From the NCBI GenBank assembly GCA_963693365.1, contig CAVNZM010000004.1, positions 2,542,001-2,606,000 on the forward strand: a stretch of 64,000 nucleotides of DNA, written 5' to 3'. Under the pieces are notes generated by a model. That model was not told the origin of the DNA. It was given only the letters and a program-made list of their open reading frames with translations, and did no database searches. The DNA is from Amoebidium appalachense. Taxonomy: Eukaryota; Ichthyosporea. The translations under genes and the position numbers were made by a program. The stretch's first letter is position 1, and every line of letters begins with the position of its first letter. Shown piece after piece: positions 23,161-35,880 of the stretch.

Positions 23161-24827
23161 ACACATACACACACACTACCACCACCACCACCCACCCATC
23201 TCTCTGATGTTTGCTTGTGCCCCCACAGTCGCTGCTCGAACACGCCCAAAATGGCTGTCTGTCGGACCCCCCCGGCCTGCCCCTCTACTACGAGACCACT
23301 GCCGACGCAGATGGGCTCATGCGCTACCGCTGCATCCGGGGCACCAACGAGGTGGAGGGGGCAGTGCACAACCCCCTGGCCACCCACTTTGGGGCCACAC
23401 GCATGTCGCTGCGCCTGCTGGACGCCACCATGTCCAATAGGCGCCACCGCCACAACCTGCGTGCACACTACCGCAACCGCCTGGGCCAGGCATCGGGGCC
23501 CCCCCACTACAGCCCCTGGATTGTTGACGACATGGAGGCACTGGCGCTGATGCTGTACGGCCATCACCTCGACCCCCAGTGGGTACCCGTAGGCTGCTAC
23601 AAGCTACCGGAGGAGTACTTCAACTTTGCCCCGCTCTCCTGTGTGGCCAATGCCCCGGCGCAGGAGCCAGTTGCGGTGCCCGCACCCCCACCTCCGTCTG
23701 ATAACATCGAGCCTGCAGCCAATGGCGTGATGGGCGGGCCAGAGGACTGTGAGGTCGAGGAGGGTGACGGTGCTGCCATGGGGGGGGGCAACCAGGTGGC
23801 GCGTGGTGCACCACAGCCGGACCCTGCACTGAGGGGCGACTACAAGTTCCTGGCGCAGAAGCAACATGTGGCCATCCCCTTCCTTCCGGTGCTTACCCCT
23901 CAGGAGCGCAAGCTATTCAGCACGCTGCTCCTGGGCACCTACAAGGCACATGCAAAGCCCAACGGCCAGCTGTTCGAGGCTTTGGCCCAAGACTTCAACA
24001 AGGCTGCCTCTGTGGCTGGGGGAATCTACATGAAGGATGCGGCCTACATCAAGAAGCATTTCGACAAGTGGAAGACCTGGCAGACGGCACATGCACAGCG
24101 CTCCACACACGAGGGCCTGGCAGATCACCGCAAGCGTATGCGCGAGGAGAGGGCAGACGCTGTGCCAGCAACCATACGGCCTGCCCCCTTGCCACCCCTC
24201 CCTGTTCCAGACGGTGTCGATGCAGGGGCGCAGCGTGAGCGGCCCTTGCCCATGCTAGTGGGCAAAAAGCATCGCAACATTGGCCCTGAGGGGCCCCTGC
24301 AGATGGATTTGCCGGTGCCCCCTCCTATGCAGCCACCCCAGAGAGCCCCCAAGACCTGCAAGACGTGTGGCCGCCAGGGCAAGGGCTGCCCCGGCTCCAA
24401 TCGGGCCAAGAGCTGCCCACGTTGGGTTGCAGCCAATCAGGATGCCATGCCACCAGCACCCGCGCTTGACATGCAGCAGGGCCATGTGCCGCACATGCCC
24501 CCTGCACCCCATCCAGGCCCGCACCACCCACATGGCTGGCCCCCACCGTGGGGCATCATGCCGCCTCAGCCCGGCCCTGCCTTCCCCATGCCTGGGCTAC
24601 TGCCGCAGCACGGTCCCCATCCTTACTTGGGCCATGTGGGCCAGCCCTCGGCTGGTGGGCAGTTCCCACCCCCTTCTCGTGCATCTGCTGTGCTGGGCCT
24701 GGCGTTGCCACCTGCTGGAGAGACGCAGCTGCAATGGCACGATCGAAAGCAAAGTAATCGTGGCCGCAAGTCTGCAGGCAGCCAATCAGGATCTCAGAGT
24801 AGTCAGAGTAGCCAAACTAGTGTCTAA
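20196..24827 (+). CDS. DEDDy 3'-5' exonuclease fused to a long C-terminal region
   Basis: Exons 20196-21069, 21525-22156, 22614-22820 and 23229-24827 join without a break to 1,103 residues. Residues ~120-280 form an RNase D/WRN-type exonuclease: D134 and E136 in GLDCEW, D200 in GKQIGTDSAHL, and Y269/D273 in YAALDAY. All DEDDy residues are present, so it is probably active on DNA or RNA 3' ends. Residues 292-502 hold a GMKVGKKHAVVRVDQVL block and a Pro-rich linker. GTNEVEG lies at 609-615. About 794-860 resembles a SANT/Myb-like helical domain (LFEALAQDFNK...KKHFDKWKTW). A Cys cluster lies at C948, C951, C958 and C967. A Pro/His-rich tail ends in Ser/Gln. Intron 3 has a GC donor. AATAAA occurs at 25168 and 25182. 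The start is uncertain: TACACAG|TGC at ~20222 could be an acceptor, with more protein upstream. The architecture resembles mobile-element-derived proteins (inference). Confidence 0.82.
22821..23228 (+). other. GC-AG intron in the exonuclease gene
   Basis: Exon 3 reads open up to CTCGAG|GCAACA, and exon 4 begins after CCCCACAG at 23228. No GT donor near the exon 3 end keeps frame, whereas GAG|GC joins in phase 0. The intron starts with a C tract, and also holds a second C-run and a (GA)n array (22989-23043). Confidence 0.75.
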
Positions 24828-24906
24828 TATTGGAATGTACACCAATGTAACGGATCTCATATGTGTTGTAGTGCTTCAAGTTATACCTGTTCTTCGTACA
24901 GTCATG

Positions 24907-24941
<35 letters not shown>

Positions 24942-25267
24942 CTAGCTTTCATTCCGAAGTTTACTGTAAAGAATTAAAATTTAGAATCTGAGTAATAGTA
25001 CAGAGCCTTTGCACTTTTCTCTGTTTGTTAGGAATTCTTTGTGATCGAGAGTATGGTGTGTTAGACTATTGGTGTTAATGTGTCCTGGAAGGTGTATAAT
25101 GTCTGCTGGCCGTAGTCAGTATCTATTTTTAGGTATATAGTATATTTTTAAATGTTGGCCGCTGGCCAATAAATAGCAAATAATAAACACACGATAAAGT
25201 CAACAGCGTGCCAAAAAACTAATCCCCAGCGAGCGCACCCAGTGATGTGTGTGTGTGTGTGTGTGTC

Positions 25268-25319
<52 letters not shown>

Positions 25320-26653
25320 CGCGCGTGCGTGCGTGTGTGTGTGTGTGTGCGTGCGTGCGTGCGTGTGTGCGTGTGTGCGTGTGTGCGTGTGTGCGTGTGT
25401 GTGTGTGAGTGTGTGTGTGTGTGTGTGTATGTGTGGTGTGGTGTGTGCGCGGCTTGTACATATGTACGTGTTCATGTGCACCTGTGTCGGACCTACGAAG
25501 TACATGAAAGTAAATTTTGACAGCATCGATCTGCCGGTGTGTATGTGTATGTGTGCCAGTGCAGCAGGTGTGCCTTGTAACTGATAGCTTCGCATTTTAC
25601 GTGTGTGTATATATAGTAGTACGCATAGACACTTGCTGATCATTCGGATCGACATTAATATTTAATCTGTCGGTCCTCGGTTTTTTGAGTGAATGATGAT
25701 CAAGTGTAAGAGCATTCACTTGGCAAGTATTAATGTTGCAGAGGCTAGCTGCAGCTGCAAGCGTCGGATGCACACTGACAATTGTCTTTTCAGCGAGTCT
25801 AACCTGCAGGCAGCAGCTGCACACATATAGGGTTGTTATCTTGCGGCACATGCACGGTGATCATTTCAGAGTAATAGAGTTCAGAGCAATGAAAATAATG
25901 AAAATAACTAAACTTTGTGACTACTTTAAAGTTGCTGAGATCATACGTGGTGCAAGCTGCACTATGAACACATGTATAGTGCTAGTAATTAATACATTTT
26001 TGTTGCCTTCTGCAGGGTTATCGTAGCTACGTCACGGCCTGCACTCAGGGGGGGGGAGGGGGGGGAGAGGGGGGATGATTCGAAGGGGGTATAAATAAGA
26101 ACATGCACCTAAAGGTCTTTCCCGTGGATCCTCCCCCCTCCCCCCCCCACCTCTCCCTCCCCCGGGGCCCCATACTATGATATCTAGGCCCAATATTATA
26201 TGCCCCTTCCCCCCCCCCCCCCCCCTCCCCCTCTCCGGATCCCCGGACCCCACTTCCCTACCCGGAGGCTCAAGAGCTCCCCCCTTCCCCTTCCCCCCCC
26301 CTCCCCCCCCCCCCCCAAGGCTTACGGGGGCCCTTCTTCATCGAGGGGGAGGGGGTGGGGGTGGGGGGGGTGGGGGGAGGGGGTGGGGGGGAGGGAAGTG
26401 GAAGGCGGGGGTGGATGCATGTCAGCCTAGGTGAATTCAATTGTTTAACTCCAGTGTGCAGGACTGGTCTGAAGGCTTAAGAAAACAACGAGGAAATGGG
26501 GTCCAGTGGAGGTGGTGGTGGTGTTCTGTGTGTGTGTGTACACGTGCACGTATGTGTGTGGTTTTTTTAAGGGGTGAGTGGTGGTGGTGGTGGTGGTGGT
26601 GGTCACCGTGGTGGTGGTGTGTGTGTCTGGTGTGTGTGTATGTGTGTGTGTGT

Positions 26654-26684
<31 letters not shown>

Positions 26685-28329
26685 TAGAAAGAAAAACTGC
26701 TCGTGGGTCACTGTTTTTCGTCACTGTATTTGTAACGGGCCGCTCATATTTATATAACTACTTTAATTTAAGTACACGTGTTCATTATCATATACGATGG
26801 CCAAATATAGAAATTTTGGCGTCGAAGTTCTTGGAGCTAAAAAAACGTTTAAAAGGGGGAAATAATAGCTTGGCCCCAAATTTACCTTGCCGTTTTTAGC
26901 GAATGTATTTTTTATTCATGAGTTCTAGTGATTCAGTGAGTGCACGTGCCTGCCTCAGGCTGATCATGACAACTGCAACACACCATTCCTACATGGATAT
27001 CAACCAAAAGAAAATAGTATATACTGTGGTGGTCTCCTAAACCTTGTGCGGCATGCGCATACATGATATTACAGTGACGCATGTGCATATTATTGTTCTG
27101 TACACCGGAGTGTGCCGGTGCACGTGGCTGTTTTGTGCACATGTTACAATAGCAGCACGATCTCCCTAAACTCCATGTTTACACATCCCTCACCCTGGCT
27201 CTGCCTTGTCGGTGCTCCAAAACACACATACAAATCCCCCTAGACTCAGTGCCTGCACATGGTCGCATTCACGTGCAGGTCACGTGACACATGCGATGCC
27301 ATACTGCCGTCTACAGCAACAACCACGGCAGCATGTATACCGGCCCAGCACGAAATATACTTATCGGCAGCCCACTGAACTCGCCCATTTTCTCTTTTTC
27401 ATGTATGTCCCTCCTTTTTTGTAAAATCACCCTTTTTGGCCTCCCGGTAGTGGATTTTGCAGGATTTGACTTCTTTGAGGTCCAAAAACCTCAAATTTTC
27501 CCCGGCGGGGCCGGGGAGGGAGAATTCAAAAATTGCCCGCTCCTGATATGGTACCCGGGCCAAGTTTCTCTACGGTACCGGCCGCGTAGAGGTAGGGCCG
27601 GGAAATGCCCGCCCCAACATCAAGCGCATCTGGGAGACCCCCGGAGTATCACAATTTCGAATGTATATGGATAATAAACAACTTCTAACACCGGCCTGAA
27701 CTCTGTTGATGATAAGCAGCCAAACCCCACATCCCCCACCCACATATATACATAGCCCGCACGGGAACAGCGGTGCAATGCACATGGACTGGGTAATCGT
27801 GATGTTTTCAAACCCTGGGTCAACCCAAGCGTGATTTGCTGTTGCGAACCAGTACAACGAAGCTTTGGCACAATTGGCTGATCTTTTTCTTTTGCTACTG
27901 CGGGTCCGCCAGCAACTTGCCAACATCCGGCTCCAGTTCAGACCAAAGTATGTCCCCTATCCGATTTAAGCTGAAAGTGTTATGAAACAATGTATGATCT
28001 ACATTCAATTCTTGTATGCACTTCTGTTTCTAGCGTTAGTTTCTAGTACCCTCCCCCGTGTCGATCACGTACAGACAATAGCCTGGGTTACCCAGCTGAG
28101 CATCCCCGGCTTCCGCGAATCAGTGAGTGGTGTCAGTTGGGAAAGGTGTTCAGAACGCACCAATCATAATACACATTTGCTCTGGTATTGCCCAAATATG
28201 GCAAGTGCTTTTCGCTCCTACACTTACATAAAGCGGGCAAAAAAGGCTTTTTGTCCCCACAGAACATCTGCTACAACAGAACAAAAAGTCTGGCCCGATT
28301 CACGTTTTCCGTTTTTTTCCGTCGATAAA
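24828..28329. other. Intergenic repeat-rich stretch
   Basis: Contains the exonuclease 3' UTR with two AATAAA signals (25168, 25182), a G-run at about 24911-24941, a GT/GC microsatellite at 25240-25437, C/G blocks at 26050-26400, and (GGT)n plus a G-run at 26580-26683. Near 28130-28215 a plus-strand frame holds NHNTHLLWYCP, which resembles the Cys/His tail of LINE ORF2 proteins, but it is too short to call. No gene supported. Confidence 0.55.
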
Positions 28330-28653
28330 ATGGCCGCCTTCCTCGCGAATGCACAGAAGTACATGGACTGCCGTCTTGCCAAGGACAACGAATGTGCTCT
28401 TGGTTTGGTTGCGGACGACATCGTTTTGGAGTCTACTCGTGACGGGACACACTCTGGACGGGAGGCCTTCAAGACGTACTTGGACAAGACGCCACCCACC
28501 GGAACATGGGAGCCTGCTCGCATTGATGAGGGCAAGGGAAAGGTTATTATCCCAGGAAAGGTGAAGATCTTGTTTGTAAACGTCGGCGTTAACGCTGCCT
28601 TTGACTTCGACACGGACGGCAAGATCAAGAAGATAGTCATCTCTCGGTCCTAG
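28330..28653 (+). CDS. Small NTF2/SnoaL-like fold protein, single exon
   Basis: The ATG at 28330 lies in AAAATGG, and the 107-residue product starts MAAFLANAQKYMDCRLAKD. The pattern suits a compact NTF2-like alpha+beta cone: N-terminal helices, then VADDIVLES, the HSGREAFKTYLDK segment (the G-x-E-A-F step common in SnoaL-like proteins), and paired strands ending FVNVGVNAAFDFDTDGKIKKIVISRS. The open frame extends upstream to 27982, but that part has no protein-like quality. Such domains bind small ligands or serve as dimer scaffolds; no catalytic role can be assigned. No introns are visible, unlike the other genes here, so a retrocopy is possible, although no poly-A tail follows. Confidence 0.72.
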   Translation: MAAFLANAQKYMDCRLAKDNECALGLVADDIVLESTRDGTHSGREAFKTYLDKTPPTGTWEPARIDEGKGKVIIPGKVKILFVNVGVNAAFDFDTDGKIKKIVISRS

Positions 28654-29259
28654 ACAACCTAGGCCGAGGCCGTGCAAGAGCTTCAAAAGCAACTGATATC
28701 TTGGTCGCCGATTTCCTTTCAGATCATGTTTTTAGTCGCCAATTTCCTTTCAGGTCATGTTTTTAGTTAATCTCGAAATGCTAAAGTTGCGAACCATAAT
28801 CCTGAAATTTGAATGTATAAAGGCTTCAGGAGGGTAAGAGACTCGCCAGAAGTGAGGAAGGGGCAGGAACTCCATCCTGAAAATATAAGTAGTTTTGAGA
28901 AGGAACTATGTGTTCTCCTTGCAATTGGTATGCTTATGCCATCTCTACTCCGAACTGTGGTTTTTGAGGTCCGTGATCTAGTTCAATAATAACATACACG
29001 CGCAACCACATACACCCACACACGTGCACACATGCACGTCCACACACCAGGGCCGTCACACACCCTTCTTCCTCTTCTTCTTTCTCTTTCTTCTTCTTTC
29101 TATATAAGCCTTTTGAGTCTGGCTCTTTCTCTCTTGCAGCACGTACACATTTGCACGCATACACACACACACACACATACCCACCCACCCACCCACACGC
29201 ACACACACACACACACACAAAGGCCGCCAAATACAAACACGAGGGCCGTCACGCACGCT

Positions 29260-29354
<95 letters not shown>

Positions 29355-31084
29355 TTCATGCTCTAACGAAATCTTCCCCTCTCTTTCACCACTCTTTTCT
29401 CTGCTGGTATCAACCCCCCCCCCCCCCTCCCCCCTCTCCATTTCGGCGTTCTGAGGAAGACCTTTAGCTTAATTCTTGTTTTCTCCACCAGCAGCTTATA
29501 ACCGGCTGATGTCCTTTCCCTACGAAAATCCGGCCCCTGCATGTTCTATTTCTGCATCCTCAGATCACGACACAATCAAGAAGAAGATTCCAGGAGAATA
29601 CCAAAGCAAAATCTATCGTAGGATTTGCACGTATCACATACACCGAAAATGGACAACCCCACATGACGTCAAGTACAGAAGAGAGGGGGGTGGGGGGAGG
29701 GGGGGGGGGGGGGGGGGGGGGGGGGCAGGAAGAGAGAAAGGGAGAGGGAGTGGGCGAGGGAGTTGAACGAGGGAAAGGGAAACCGTTAGACAGAAACGGG
29801 GGGGGGAGGGGGGGGGGAGGAAGACCGGGAGGGAGACTGGGTGAGAGCAAAAGAGAGAAGAGAGAAGTGAACGAGATAGAGATATATAGAAAGAGAGAGG
29901 CAGAAGTACCCTGAAATCACATGGGCCAGAGAGACTCCGAACCAAGACGGGAGGTGGGGATAGACTTGGGGATAGGTAGGGGAGGACACATGCACAAGGA
30001 AGACGGCAACAGACATGAGCTGTGATGGGGCCTATTACTCCGACTTGCTCTTTGTCACGTGTGTATGGGCACGTAGACGTGCACTTCCACGTGTGTGTAC
30101 GGACCGACTGAGTGTGTGTCTATGACTGAGTTATCTTTCTGTTTAGTGAATAGAGCTGCGATAGGGCCTATCACTCCGACTTGCTCTTTGTCACGTGTGT
30201 ATGGGCACGCAGACGTGCATTTCCACGTGTATGTATGGATCCGATTGAGTGTGTGTGTGTCTATAACTGAGTTATCTTTCTGTTTAGTGAATAGATGTGT
30301 GTGTTAATCACGGGTTTTCCGTCTCGAGCTCAGTTTGTAACAATTTGTATGGTTTGTTGCGGCGAGGGTGTGAGATTCGTTGTAAGACTCGGCAGAACGT
30401 AAAGCTCAGGTGGATTCCAGTGTGCGTCGTCCCTGGCGTGTTTAAACGCTCTGCAATTCACTTCTGTATTTGTTGGTACATATTTATTCTCCAAAAGAGC
30501 TTTATAAGTTCACGAGTGCCTCGACTCGAGCTTTGTCTCACATGAGCCCACCTCAGTCACCGTTGCCTCTGCCCTTCCAAAGGCCCCTAGCCCCCGCCTC
30601 CTTCTTCCTCCCCCCCCTCCACCCACCCACCCACCCACCCACCCACACTCCCCACACACACACATTTTCTCCCCCTTTCCCTCTTCATTCCTCCCCTCCC
30701 TCGGGAACCCGCGGGCCGCCTACCTCCCCCTTCCTACGCGTACGGGCTGTCGCTGACCTGTTGCTGACCGTGACGATTACGTAATCCTTTGCAGCCATGC
30801 GATCGTTTTCAGCCAATCCACAGCAATAATTTTGCGATTACAGCATACCATAGATCCAGCTTGTGTACAGTGTACTGCACGCTACAAAAGATCTGAGGTG
30901 GGCCAAAAATCACTACACACTACAAATCACTACAAATCACTGTAATATCAGACTGACACTGTTCGAGCTCAGACTCGGAGTGTTAGCCTGGGTGAAACAG
31001 GGTGTCAAGGATGTGTTCTTTTTTTACTACTAGTGTTGCAACGACATCGTGGCTCTAGTTATGTGACTTGTACGAAAAGCCGCG
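28654..31084. other. Intergenic repeat-rich stretch
   Basis: Holds CA tracts (29000-29220), a (CT)n array at about 29263-29351, G-runs at 29690-29725, a 136-bp tandem duplication at 30017-30297 (listed separately) and a C/A-rich block at 30600-30665. No open frame with recognisable features was found. Confidence 0.65.
30017..30297. repeat. 136-bp tandem duplication
   Basis: The block starting GAGCTGTGATGGGGCCTATT at 30017 recurs from 30153 as GAGCTGCGATAGGGCCTATC, and both copies run to GAGTTATCTTTCTGTTTAGT. They share CACGTGTGTATGGGCACG and differ at scattered sites and in GT-repeat length. Each holds CACGTG palindromes (E/G-box-like). Confidence 0.88.
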
Positions 31085-32128
31085 ATGGCTAGCGTGGAGA
31101 CGTTAGGACAGCTTGATGATGACTTTCGAGCCCGGTGGGAAAGAGTGAATTCTTCACTTTCGCAACTAGATGATAGTTTTTGTGGATTGAGAGCAGGCGT
31201 TATGAAAGATGAAGTAGGACGGCTGGAAAGAGCATTACGGCAGCTAGAGAATGCCAAGGAGACGGGCGAGACGCATCTGCAAAACATGGGGTGGGTTTTG
31301 ATGCTTCTTAGCACCGATTTCAGCACTAGGCACTGTTCCGTCTATGCTTCCATCTTTTTATGATCTCTCCCTACACTCTTCTCTATACTCGCGCTTATGT
31401 GCCAAAACGAGCGCTTCCGTGCCTCCCTGCGACAAAATACCTATCATATAGGCACAAGCAGGTACCTATCGAAAAGTTTTTAGAGTGGATCTCTAAAGAG
31501 TCGACGGTGGTTTGGCTGCTTGAGTGCCGTTTGTGAGTGAAGGTGCTTGGTGAAACTTGCATCTGAGTGTTGTTTTATCTTAGTCTTTTTGGTTAGACGC
31601 CCTTGTGCCCTTCCTCTTTATCAAAAACGTTTGGAATCTGGCAGGCAACTTTCGTGTAGGGCTATGTTTCACGAACAAGATTACTTTGACGCCTCTGACA
31701 CGCGCAAACGAACACCTTGCACAAACTTACATAAAAACAAAAGCAAACTTCTAAGTGTGTACACAGCCTGCTATGCCTACACGTTATGGGATGGGCACAA
31801 AAAACCACACAGCTAGAACTGGGTAATGTGGCTGGCATTTTCAACATCGTTCGTGCCTGCAGGTTTTGAATCTGTGAGAAGTATAACGCAAAATGCACAC
31901 CGCACCCTTATGTTCGGCTCCTCACAAGCTTACACACAGCGTCTGCACACGCCCACACACAAACACACAAACATAACGCACACACTTTGCGGTGATCACG
32001 CACACACGCTTACACGCACCACACACATGTGCACACACACAAGCACACGCACACGCGCGCACACACACACACTTACACGCACCTGCACACGCACACGCAC
32101 ACGCGCACGCGTGCGCGCACGCACCGCG

Positions 32129-32171
<43 letters not shown>

Positions 32172-32519
32172 AAGCACAGCGCGCATGCTCACCCCTACCT
32201 GTATATAGTCCCTCACCTGACGCATGCTAGCGATGATATTGCTTCAGCTGCGGTACTCCCTAATTCATAAATACGTTTTTAGATATACATTTGTGTCAAT
32301 ATCATTCCCAATACATCCATCGCACCAAAAACTGACACAGGCCCATTTACGTGTTTCTGCGCTCTCACACATGGGCACCTGCACAGACTTAGTGGTATTG
32401 GAGGCACAGTGCTGATGGGACGTCTCAAACTCGCCCACACTCCCGCTGTTGCCTTGCTTTAGTATTCTGTTTCTCTTCTAAGGGCGGGGGGGGTGGGGGT
32501 CTTTTTTTTTTTTTTTTTT

Positions 32520-32573
<54 letters not shown>

Positions 32574-33128
32574 CGAACTTTTTTTTCCGACTTACCTGCA
32601 TAGCTGTGAATCTGACACGTCACCCAACCACTGCAGGCACGTAAAAACCCACCTGGAGCGAAAATTGAAAGTGGGCGAATTTATGTTCAAGGCCGACCAG
32701 GCAGCAGACCAGCGGCAGTACAGAGACCTGCTTGAGTGCATGGTCAGGAGCCAAGCCCACTTGGACTCGGTCACACAAAAATTCGACGCTGTGAAATTTC
32801 GCTTGGGGGTTTTGCAAGAAGTAATTACACTGAAAAAGGAGCAGAAGTTTTTGGTTAGGAGCTTGTTCTACGGAGGGGGGGGGGGAGCATGTGATGTTGT
32901 TGTTTGGGAGGCGGGGAGGAGGGTGGTATGTTTGAAGCAGACACATGGTGACTTGATTGGAGCCGATGAGGCAAGGAGGGTTCTGGTGGTGGCTAAGCAG
33001 TGTGTGGATGAATGCTATGAAACGGCTGAGCTCGCCTTAAAGTTGCTGGTAAGGCCCGCTTTGATCCATTAATTTCTAGTTTCATTGAGTTAAAATGAGT
33101 TAATATGGGAGTTTATTCCCCCCCCCCC

Positions 33129-33159
<31 letters not shown>

Positions 33160-34337
33160 ACACATACGGAGTTCTTTCAACCCTTTCAAGGGTCTATGTG
33201 GCCGTCTCATCTACCATATGCACGTATTGTAAGCATGGAATTCTCTCTTTGCTTCTAGCACCCATCGAATTCCTTCTCTTCTCTCTCTCCCCTCCCTCCC
33301 CCTCCCTTATCCCCCCCGTGCCCCCAAACACACACACGCACACACACACATACACACACACACACACACACACAAGTTCCTCCTCCACACTGCCCCGTTT
33401 TCTCACTATCCCATACCCCATTGCCTATTTAGAACACATGATACTCACATGCACACACACCCTGTTGAAGAAGTTAAGGTATGTGTCTGGTGGTGGTGGT
33501 GGTGGTGGTGGGGGGGGGGGGGGAGGGTCGGTCCTGGCAGGGAGAGAGATAAAGTACATTTGGGCATTGTGAAAAGAGTAGGTGTGGGGTTGTGGTGGCA
33601 GAGGGGAATGTGGGAGCAATTCTGTTAAGGGAGGAGGATGGATGGAACTCTCCCCCTACACGAGACCACCCCCCTTTCCACACACACATGGAGTTAGCAT
33701 TTAAGCTTTGCTCTCTTTTTCTGATGTCACCCTTCTGACCCCCCACCCTGAGTAGGACAATAATGTATATCTTTGCATACCTCTAGTTGCACGTCTCCCC
33801 CTCCCCCCGCCCCTCCCCCCTTCTGGGGGCAGTTGCATTCCTTCCTGTTAATAGCAAGTACACAAGGACACTCAACACAACACAACCACACACACGGGTC
33901 ATTTTCTGTCTCAGCCCCCCCCCCCCTTCCCCTCCCCCTCCCCCCCATATCTCCCCCTCTTTCATTCAAGGGGGACAAAACGGGGGGGGGGGGGGGGGGG
34001 TGGGGAGGGCGGAAGAAGGAAAGAAAGAAAAGAAAAGACGTCTCAACACTCCATCACCACTATCCGACCGACGCCCCAGTGAGTCACCTCATGCACAGCC
34101 TTTTAATTGATCCCTGTATAGGGTGTTGTGATAATGCACCAATCGTTGGTCAATGCCTTTCTTTTGTATCATGTGTTCCTAACCTACCTAATCGTCCTGC
34201 CCCCCCACCCCACCCACCCCACCCACCCCAAGCCCACCCACCCACCCCCCCCCTCCCCTCTTCCTCCCCCCTTTCCCTCTCCCTTTCCCCCCCCCCCGGC
34301 ATGCCCGCTCTTCGGACTCACCTACTGGTGCGCGCGT

Positions 34338-34385
<48 letters not shown>

Positions 34386-34684
34386 ACACACACACACGGA
34401 CACACACACACACACACACACACACAGCTGATGACACGTTCTGAGCGGCATGCGGCAGGGCACACACACAGTGACGGGCAGCTATTAATTGCCACCCACA
34501 CCCACCTGTCTGCCTGTCTGGCCCACCTATCATCATCCACCCTGCAGCAATTCTATGCCCTGCACCCATCATCCATAGTGCCCAGCCCGGCTCTGCCTAG
34601 CCCGGTATCACCCCCCCCCCCCCCCCCCCCCCCCCCCCCATCCCCCCCCCCCCTCCCCCCCCCCGGGGCCTCCCTCCCCCCCCC

Positions 34685-34715
<31 letters not shown>

Positions 34716-35147
34716 AAACACACAAACACACACAAACACACTACCTGCCCGCTCTCCGCCCCCCATCCTCACTACCTGCTACCCCCTTATCATGAGGCTT
34801 TCTTCCTACCTTCACCCCCTTCCCCACACACTGTCTCTCTTAGCAACCCCCCCCCCCCCCCCCCCCCCCCTCCCCCCCTTTATTTTCTTTCTTAAAAAGG
34901 CTTGGTTTCAGGTTTTGTGTTTTTATAACGTTTTCCTTTGTATTTTGATGTCTCCACCTCCATAAGTTTAACCCACTAGTGGATATGCTCCACCTCCCCC
35001 CTCCCCCCATTCCTCCCTCTCCCCCTCTTTTTCCCTCATCCCCTCCTTTCCACGCACAAACCCTCTTCCCTCCCCCCTTATGCCATTTTTGATTGTGACG
35101 AGCATACGGGCTGGAGCAGAGTTCGAGTCACTGAGCCCCCTTAGTGG

Positions 35148-35217
<70 letters not shown>

Positions 35218-35310
35218 GTGTGGTGGTGGTGGGGGGGGGGGGGGGGGGACTCGCTCACACACACGACCGGCATTCGCGCACGCACGTATACATACACACA
35301 CACGCGCGCG

Positions 35311-35395
<85 letters not shown>

Positions 35396-35680
35396 ATACA
35401 CACACACATGTTTTGACCCCAATATTAAATCCCATGCAGGGCAAAGACAACCCCAAAGGCTACAGGCAGCATGCACGGCGCAAAGTACATCTGCAAGCCG
35501 TCAGCCTGTGGGCACGAATTGCACAACAACGCATAGACGAGGCTCTAAATCTCACCAGCCAAAAAACGGAGCAAGAGAGGGAAATCATCGACAGTTACAC
35601 AAAAGCAAAAGCACACTACTATTCTCTGTGTGTGGAAATGGTGGGGGCATATGTTCTGGATGGGGGGCTGTATCCGGTGG
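31085..35680 (+). CDS. Unrecognised spliced gene, coiled-coil N-terminus
   Basis: Exon 1 is 31085-31290 ([19 protein letters not shown], a long amphipathic helix). Exon 2 is 32637-33048, after TGCAG at 32636. Exon 3 starts at 35440 after CATGCAG. Phases are 2 and 0 and the frame stays open, which supports one gene. Exon 2 continues helical ([20 protein letters not shown]), runs through a Gly stretch encoded by a G-run at ~32874-32886, and ends in [11 protein letters not shown]. Exon 3 is basic and helical ([20 protein letters not shown]). Its end is uncertain: donors at about 35690 or 35758 could join a last exon after TTATTGCAG at 35847. No family recognised. The plan (DDDF, coiled coil, basic helices) fits a scaffold or trafficking-type protein, but that is inference. 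Confidence 0.6.
32500..32572. repeat. T-run/G-run junction
   Basis: About 30 T followed directly by about 43 G, lying some 65 nt before an acceptor site. One of several TnGn (CnAn on the other strand) junctions in the window. Confidence 0.95.
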
Positions 35681-35880
35681 CAGGGAGGGGTGAGGGGGGG
35701 TGTACATGTGTTTGCCTGAGTATTCAGATTTGGTGGTTGGGTGCCGCGAGTGGACTGGTGAGAGTGCATCTCAAGCGGATGAACCACCCCCGTATGACGC
35801 ATTATGGGAATTATGACCTCTTGCTCCCTCCTTCCTTTTTATTGCAGCCTCAAGTTGGGATGACTGGTTTGTAGGGGTGT

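Noticed and set aside
28130-28215. LINE ORF2 C-terminal zinc motif as a feature
   Set aside because: Only one short motif with no flanking support; mentioned as a possibility but not annotated as a gene.
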